From positions 150,779 to 214,778 of the forward strand of contig NZ_JADQDM010000008.1 of NCBI RefSeq assembly GCF_015694525.1: 64,000 bases of DNA, read 5' to 3'. The notes below the pieces were generated by a model. The model was not told where the DNA came from and ran no database searches. It saw only the letters and a program-made list of their open reading frames with translations. Each line of letters opens with the position of its first letter. The stretch's first letter is position 1. This DNA is from Hymenobacter ruricola. GTDB taxonomy: Bacteria > Bacteroidota > Bacteroidia > Cytophagales > Hymenobacteraceae. The translations under genes and the position numbers were made by a program. Below, piece after piece: positions 58,691 through 64,000 of this stretch.

Positions 58691-61600
58691 CTAGTACATC
58701 GGCCCGATGTAGTCCGGCGTGCCGGGAATGGGGCCGCAAATCATGGTGTGGTCGTATTCGTGCCAGCCGTCGGCGTGGGACTGGGTGTGCAGGTGGGCCA
58801 GGCTGACCAGGATGTTGTTGAAATACATCTGGCGCTGCTGCTCGGGCAGGTAGGTAGGGGCTTCGCGCACGGCCAAGTGGCTCTGCCCGGCCAGGGTGTA
58901 GCCAATGGCCCGCTCGCAGAACAGGGAAGGCGCGTTCACCTCCTCGGCCAGCCGGTTCACGATGTCGCGCAGCTGCCCGGCGTGGGGCGTGGTGAGGTAG
59001 CTGCGCGAATAAAACAGCGCGAAGGCGTTGAGGGGCGTGGTTTGGGGGCTGAGGCGAATGCGTTCGCCGTAGCTCAGCAGGAAGCTGTCGGCCTGCGCCG
59101 GGCGCACCGAGCGGCCGGTGAGCAGCACCTGCTCGGCCACCCGCAGCTGGGTGGGGTCCTCGTCCCAGAGGTCCAGCTGCTTGGCCAGGGCAAAGGCTTC
59201 GGGCGTGCGCCCGGCGTGGGCCAGGGCCGCGGCCAGGTCCGAAAACAGCACCAGCAGCAGGTCGTGGCAGAACCGGGGCTGCCGGTCCACCTCCTGCAGG
59301 AACCGGCGCAGCGCCGGCGTGAGCCGGATGCGCTGGAGCTTGGCCGTGTCCTGCAACGCCTCCGACACGGTCAGCAGCACGGCGTTGCGCCGCCGGCGCA
59401 GGGTGTCGCCGGGCATCTGGTAGCGGGCCACGGCGCGCAGCCACACCAGGTTGGGCTGGAACTGAGGCGGCCGGCTCATGGCCTCGGCCCACAGCGAGCG
59501 GGTGCGGGTGCGGGAGTAGCGGTCGGGGAAAACGGCTTCCACAAAGGCCAGGCTGTCAAGTTGGTCTATTTCTCCGCGCAGGGGGTTGGGGCTGGCGGCA
59601 AGCTGGCGCACCTCGTACGCAAAGAAGGCATCAAATGGGCAGGTGTAAAACCCGCCAAAGTCGCGCGTCTTGGGCCGGCTGGGCTGGCGCAGAAAGGCGA
59701 TGGGGTCTTCTCCCTCGGCGATAGCCCGGACCTGCGTGCTCTGGTTCGGCCCCAGGTTCCAGTGCCAGGGGCTGATGCCCAGCCGAAAAATGGGTCCCTC
59801 CTGCCCTTTTTGCCGCGGAGCAGCCAGCTTATCCAGCAGGCTGTTCAACTGTTCTATTTCGGCGGCCGCGCGCGCAAACGTGCGGGCCGCCTCGGCTGGC
59901 TGGTGTTTGAATTCCTGCAGGTACGTGGCATACAATGGCGCCGCAAACGCACTCATAAACAGGTAGCGGAGGTAGTTGAGGCCGGGCGGGAGCTTGTTTT
60001 CGCTCATCACCACCTTCACCCGCAGGATATCGGCCTGCCCCAGGCTGCTCACGGTGAAGATGGTGGCGTGGTCGGCCACGACGGGAGTGGCGGCCAGCAC
60101 GGCCTGCCAGGCTTTGTCGCGGCTGGCCAGCGGAATGGAGAAGCTAACGCGGTCGATGTTGAGCACAGCCGGGTTGACTCCCCCCAGCCGCACCACGTCG
60201 ACCTGGTTGAGGGTGACGGGACTATACGGCTGGCTCACGTCGTGCGACCGGTTCACGGGCCGCACGCTCAGCAGGCTGTACACCAGCGCCGAGTACGCCT
60301 CGTTCAGCGAAAAATTGCCCACTTGGCTGCACGCGTTCAGCAGCGGGTACACGTTGGTGGGCGTCAGCAGCTCGTACTTCACCAGGTAGGGCAGCAGCAC
60401 GAAGGCCCCGTCGATTTCCCGGATGTTGACGGCGTCATTTTTCAGCTGCGCGAGGCACTGCTGCACCTGGGCCGGCTGGCGCAGCGCGGCCAGCACGATG
60501 GCGGCCGTGAGGTAGCCGCCGCTGTTGCCGGTGTAGGCCCCGCGCTCGTCGTAGAGGTAGTAGGTGGGCGAGTACAGCCGCTGGAACTGGGCCCGCGCCG
60601 CGGCCGTCCCATAGGGGTTCATGCCTTCCAGAAACGCCAGCTGGGCCGGCGCAAACGTGCCCTGCCCCAGCAGCACCCGCAGGCAAAAGCTCAGGGCCAC
60701 CGGGCTGGGCGGCGCGCCGGCGGCGGTGCGCACCTCCTGCGCCACGTAGGCCCGCAGCCGCTCCAGCAGGCGCGCCCGCGTGGCCAGCAGGCGGGCCATT
60801 TCGGCGGCCCGGGCGGCGGGCGGGGCGGGCAGGCCGGTGCGCTGCTGCTCGCTGTTGAGCTGGTAGTAGGTGAGCGCCATCACGGCGCGGGCCGTGAGCA
60901 CGGCCAGGGCCCGCTGCTGGGGGCCAGGGGCCGGCGGGCCGGCGGGCAGCTGCGTGAGGCCCCCGGCCTGGTCGAGGCGGTGGGTCAGGTCGTGCAGCAG
61001 GCGCAGAATGATGGGGTTTTCGCGCTCCACCGAGTCGAAGCTCAGCCCGCCCCGGTCCACGGCCGAAAACATGCCCAGTTCGATGTTCAGGGCCAGCGTG
61101 TCGTTGTGCAGCGCGTCCAGCATGCGCGGGAAGGCGTAGTCAGCGGCGGCGCGCCCGCCCAGCCAGGGCGTGTAAGCCATGCCCCCGAGGCGGTCGGCGG
61201 CCAGCACAAACAGGGCCTTTTCCCGCACCGGCACGTACGACGACGTCAGCAGCGGGGCGCGCTGTTCCACAATGTTGTAGGCCACGTAGTCGTCCTGCCG
61301 CTGCCGCCACTGCCAGGCCGTCCAGGCCAGCCCGCCCAGCACCAGCGGCAGCAGCACGGCCAGCAGCAGGCGGCGCACGCCGTAGCGGGCCAGCTGCAGC
61401 TGCGCCCACAGCCGGTTTTTACTCTTCTGGAGGTAGCGCGCAAGCAGGGCCCGCAGCTCTTCGGCGTGGGCCAGGCGCTGGGCCGGGTCCGAGCCGGTTT
61501 GGTAGTAATAAGCCAGCCAGGCCGTCAGGCCGCCCTTAGCGGCCACCCACTGCGCAAAAAACGTGTAGAGGCCGATGGGCAGCAGAAAGCCCACGCTCTC

Positions 61601-63106
61601 GTCGCTGGCCTGCCAGCGGGCGGCTTCTTGCAGCAGGTTGGCGGCGATGCGCACGTTCTGGGCCTCAGTCTTCGACCAGGCGCTGAGATGCTGCCAGTTG
61701 CGAATCAGGCTCTCGTGGCTGATGTCGAGCACGGCGTCGGGCGGCAGCACGGCGCGGTCGTCCTCGTCTTCGCTCAGAAAGGGCGACAGAAACGTGGAAT
61801 CGGGCCGCCGAAACGGGCGCAGGATGCGGCAGATGACCGGCCAGGGCAGCAGCGGGTCGTCGATGATGGCCGTGATTTGGGCGCCGGTGAGGCGGTTGCG
61901 CACCACGCGCTGGCCATCGGTGCGCGTGAGCACCCGGAAGGTTTGCTCGATGACCCGCTCGGCCGTGCCCGGCGGCAAGGGCGGCGCGAAGTCGCGGTTG
62001 TATAAGTCGTTGGCTTCGAAATGCAGCTGGTTGGCGTGAGCGTCCAGCACGTTGCGCAGCCCGGGGTTATCGAGCAAAAACCCGCGTTCGGCCGGCGGCA
62101 GGGTGGCTTTCCAGGCCTCGAAGCGGGGGCGGTCGGCGGGGGGCAGCTCGTCGCTGAGCCCGCCCACCATGGCGTAGTGAAGGAGGTCCATCTGCTCGCG
62201 CCCTTCGTCGGCGGCCAGCCAGATGCGGCGCAGCGCATGTTGCAACACCGGCAGTTGGTCCTGCCCCTGGTCGGTGTCGAGCAGCAGCCGCTGCACCAGC
62301 CGCTCGCTGATGCGGTTGCCGCTGAGCAAAGCCGGGTCGCGGATGACCTGAGCAAACTCGTGGCGCAGCAGGCGGGGCACGAAGTACTGGCTGGCACCGA
62401 CCTGCTCAATCAGGCCGCGGAACTCGGCGCACTGGCCCACGAAGTCCGAGCGCATGGTGCACACGATGTAGAGCGGCAGCTGCTGCTCGCGGGCCAGGCG
62501 GGCGGTTTCCAGCAGCAGGTTCACCGTGGTTTGGGCCGCCGCGTTGGGGGCATCGCCCTCGTAGTTCTCGGGGTTGGTGAAGAACTCCTCGAACTGGTCC
62601 ACCACCAGCAGCAGGTTCGCGGCTTGCCGCTGCTGCCGGCGCTGGTCCGCCGCGGGCAGGGCCGGGTCGGGCGCGGGCGGGTTCAGGGCCGACGTTTGGT
62701 AGAGCTGCACCAAGGCCGAGAAGCCCTGCTGCAGCTCGGTTTCGACGCTGCTCACCTGGTCGGGCAGGCCCAGGGCCGGGGCCAGGGCGCGGGCCAGGTT
62801 GTGCAGGGGGCTTCGCTCGGGGCGGAAGGTGGCCACGGCCCAGGTGCCGTGGCGGGCGCGCACGAAGCCGGCGCGCACCTCGGGCAGCAGCCCGGCAAAC
62901 ACCAGCGACGACTTGCCGTCGCCCGAGGCCCCAGTTATCATCACGAACCGCTCGGCCGCCAGCAACGCCAGGCACTTGCCCACGTGCCCCTCCCGCCCCC
63001 GGAAATAGATGGCCTCCTCCTCCGTGAACGTGCGCAGCCCCGTGTACGGGCAGATTGGTTCGTCAGCGCCTAGCACCAGCGGGTCAGAGTCGGGAGAAGG
63101 GGCCAT
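58691..63106 (-). CDS. nSTAND NTPase with transmembrane segment and large helical C-terminal region
   Basis: STAND-type signalling ATPase, 1471 aa. Near the N-terminus, CPYTGLRTFTEEEAIYFRGR is the nSTAND lead-in. Walker A is ITGASGDGKSS (59-66) and Walker B NLLLVVDQFEEFFT with Asp170. RYFVPRLLRHEF-like and DTDQGQDQLPVLQHALRRIW blocks complete the NTPase. A single TM helix sits near 577-600 (LLLAVLLPLVLGGLAWTAW). The remaining 850 residues are helical and unknown, without WD40 repeats. Such proteins bind a trigger through their C-terminus and activate partner effectors. The adjacent TIR-like gene, 118 bases upstream on the same strand, is the obvious partner. Confidence 0.88.
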   Translation of the reverse strand: MAPSPDSDPLVLGADEPICPYTGLRTFTEEEAIYFRGREGHVGKCLALLAAERFVMITGASGDGKSSLVFAGLLPEVRAGFVRARHGTWAVATFRPERSPLHNLARALAPALGLPDQVSSVETELQQGFSALVQLYQTSALNPPAPDPALPAADQRRQQRQAANLLLVVDQFEEFFTNPENYEGDAPNAAAQTTVNLLLETARLAREQQLPLYIVCTMRSDFVGQCAEFRGLIEQVGASQYFVPRLLRHEFAQVIRDPALLSGNRISERLVQRLLLDTDQGQDQLPVLQHALRRIWLAADEGREQMDLLHYAMVGGLSDELPPADRPRFEAWKATLPPAERGFLLDNPGLRNVLDAHANQLHFEANDLYNRDFAPPLPPGTAERVIEQTFRVLTRTDGQRVVRNRLTGAQITAIIDDPLLPWPVICRILRPFRRPDSTFLSPFLSEDEDDRAVLPPDAVLDISHESLIRNWQHLSAWSKTEAQNVRIAANLLQEAARWQASDESVGFLLPIGLYTFFAQWVAAKGGLTAWLAYYYQTGSDPAQRLAHAEELRALLARYLQKSKNRLWAQLQLARYGVRRLLLAVLLPLVLGGLAWTAWQWRQRQDDYVAYNIVEQRAPLLTSSYVPVREKALFVLAADRLGGMAYTPWLGGRAAADYAFPRMLDALHNDTLALNIELGMFSAVDRGGLSFDSVERENPIILRLLHDLTHRLDQAGGLTQLPAGPPAPGPQQRALAVLTARAVMALTYYQLNSEQQRTGLPAPPAARAAEMARLLATRARLLERLRAYVAQEVRTAAGAPPSPVALSFCLRVLLGQGTFAPAQLAFLEGMNPYGTAAARAQFQRLYSPTYYLYDERGAYTGNSGGYLTAAIVLAALRQPAQVQQCLAQLKNDAVNIREIDGAFVLLPYLVKYELLTPTNVYPLLNACSQVGNFSLNEAYSALVYSLLSVRPVNRSHDVSQPYSPVTLNQVDVVRLGGVNPAVLNIDRVSFSIPLASRDKAWQAVLAATPVVADHATIFTVSSLGQADILRVKVVMSENKLPPGLNYLRYLFMSAFAAPLYATYLQEFKHQPAEAARTFARAAAEIEQLNSLLDKLAAPRQKGQEGPIFRLGISPWHWNLGPNQSTQVRAIAEGEDPIAFLRQPSRPKTRDFGGFYTCPFDAFFAYEVRQLAASPNPLRGEIDQLDSLAFVEAVFPDRYSRTRTRSLWAEAMSRPPQFQPNLVWLRAVARYQMPGDTLRRRRNAVLLTVSEALQDTAKLQRIRLTPALRRFLQEVDRQPRFCHDLLLVLFSDLAAALAHAGRTPEAFALAKQLDLWDEDPTQLRVAEQVLLTGRSVRPAQADSFLLSYGERIRLSPQTTPLNAFALFYSRSYLTTPHAGQLRDIVNRLAEEVNAPSLFCERAIGYTLAGQSHLAVREAPTYLPEQQRQMYFNNILVSLAHLHTQSHADGWHEYDHTMICGPIPGTPDYIGPMY

Positions 63107-63223
63107 GGCAGGGTAAGCGGAAAAGACCCGGGGCCTTCACTTGCGTAAGGCGGGGCCGGAAAGAAAAATAGTGGCGTAAATACCCGGAAGTCCGGCGGCA
63201 CCGCTGCCGGGCCGCCCGGCGGC

Positions 63224-64000
63224 TTACGGTTGCTGGCTGAGCACGCGGCGAACTTCCTCGCTCACGCCCAGGTGGGGTTGAATGCTGGAAATGACCTTGG
63301 GGGCTTTGAAGCCGCGCATCTTGTTTTGCACCGGGTCGTCCTCGCCCACGAACAGGATGGGGGTGGTGGAGCCGGCCCCGCCCACCAGGCGCCAGACCTG
63401 CTTGACGAAGGGCAGGGCCCAGTCGGCGCTGTGCTTGAAGTACACCACCGCCAGCCGGCTTTTCGGGATGGCACTCACCGCCAGGTCCTTGTAGGCGTCT
63501 TCGCTGTCGGGCTCAATGGTCAGGATTTCCAGCGGAAACGCCTCGCTCAGCTCGTCCGTGATGGCGTTGGCCTCCTCGCTGTCCTGCGCGTTGTACACGA
63601 AGAAAATGTCGTTTTCCTTTTCCACGGCGGCGGCCGGCGGCGGGGTGGCCCGGCCCAGGGAGGTGCGCACGTCTTCCACCACCTGCATGGCGCTGGTGGC
63701 GTTGGTGAGGGTGCATTGCCGCGTCAGCTCGTTGCGGATGGTGGCCATGAACGCCTGTTGGGCCGGCTTCACGGGCTGCGCCTCATCGGGGCAAAACCAG
63801 ACCACTTGCCGGAAAAACGGCCGGCTGGCTGCCGCGGCCCGGGCTTCGCGGTAGGCAAACATGGGAAAGGAGCAGTCCTCGTCTTCCTCGAAGCGGCGGC
63901 CGAACTCGTTGCCCAGCAGGTGGATGGCGCAGTCGGCCTGGGCCAGCGCCTCGCCCGTGCGCGCCCGGTACTCGTCCTCGTCGAGCGGGCAGTCGAAGTT
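63224..64000 (-). CDS. Tandem TIR/DUF4062-like protein (partial, N-terminus outside window)
   Basis: At least 258 codons; the coding frame continues through the window edge, so the Met at 63862 is internal. The visible N-terminal part reads EALAQADCAIHLLGNEFGRR, followed by PMFAYREARAAAASRPFF, in the style of DUF4062 TIR-like domains. A second TIR-like domain begins ENDIFFVYNAQDSEEANAIT and continues IPKSRLAVVYFKHSADWALP and PILFVGEDDPVQNKM. Such domains either hydrolyse NAD or serve as adaptors for STAND proteins. Whether catalytic Glu is present in the missing part cannot be seen. It reads into the nSTAND gene. Confidence 0.7.
   Translation of the reverse strand, partial: NFDCPLDEDEYRARTGEALAQADCAIHLLGNEFGRRFEEDEDCSFPMFAYREARAAAASRPFFRQVVWFCPDEAQPVKPAQQAFMATIRNELTRQCTLTNATSAMQVVEDVRTSLGRATPPPAAAVEKENDIFFVYNAQDSEEANAITDELSEAFPLEILTIEPDSEDAYKDLAVSAIPKSRLAVVYFKHSADWALPFVKQVWRLVGGAGSTTPILFVGEDDPVQNKMRGFKAPKVISSIQPHLGVSEEVRRVLSQQP

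Noticed and set aside
58748..62005. 1085-codon frame antisense to the nSTAND gene
   Set aside because: Antisense shadow; the opposite strand has Walker motifs and continuous coding signal.

Overview
The window looks like chromosome from a high-GC Bacteroidota bacterium of the Hymenobacter type (order Cytophagales). The evidence is a SusC/SusD pair, several Bacteroidota-style lipoprotein signals, a DUF6377-type regulator, start codons without Shine-Dalgarno sequences, and dispersed palindromic repeats. No rRNA, tRNA, CRISPR array or insertion sequence was seen.

Region 1 (1-15302) is a plant cell wall polysaccharide utilisation locus aimed at pectin and pentose side chains. It holds a SusD lipoprotein (cut by the window start), a SusC TonB-dependent receptor, a membrane-anchored DUF6377 regulator with its own terminator, an alpha/beta-hydrolase esterase, a GH3 enzyme with a PA14 domain, a pectin methylesterase (CE8), a rhamnogalacturonan acetylesterase-type SGNH enzyme (CE12) and a GH43 enzyme. 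It ends in a decayed scar: the first codons of a xylulokinase, a stop, and a fragment of what may be another glycosidase, beside a truncated palindromic repeat.

Region 2 (15303-22738) holds an Arr rifamycin ADP-ribosyltransferase, an AT-rich orphan gene, a strong bidirectional terminator and a three-gene RND efflux system (adaptor, pump, outer-membrane channel) on the minus strand.

Region 3 (23586-44970) is an almost unbroken plus-strand cluster for an extracellular contractile injection system (eCIS; Afp/PVC/MAC-like). It encodes a DUF4255 (Pvc16/Afp16-like) protein, an unknown protein, sheath, two tube proteins, a 59-aa DUF5908 protein, a LysM tube-adaptor protein, a VgrG-like spike, PAAR tip, gp25, a large gp47/J-like baseplate protein, a fibre-like protein, a second large baseplate-like protein, a 1524-aa tape-measure protein and an AAA+ ATPase.

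Region 4 (44987-56549) looks like the cargo and envelope part of that system. Two minus-strand proteins begin with the DUF4157 domain typical of eCIS cargo; one carries two nuclease-like motifs. A methyltransferase lies between them. Then come a GH18-like membrane protein lacking the catalytic Glu, a two-TM protein, an amidase with an SH3-like end, a multi-TM Pro/Ala-rich protein and a GH108 muramidase.

Region 5 (56603-64000) encodes a SLOG plus SLATT/DUF4231-type membrane protein, a 1471-aa nSTAND NTPase and a tandem TIR/DUF4062-like protein (cut by the window end). These domains belong to nucleotide-sensing and cell-suicide conflict systems. Their position beside an eCIS suggests, but does not prove, a sensor or death module that controls particle firing or release. 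This is the most interesting hypothesis in the window.
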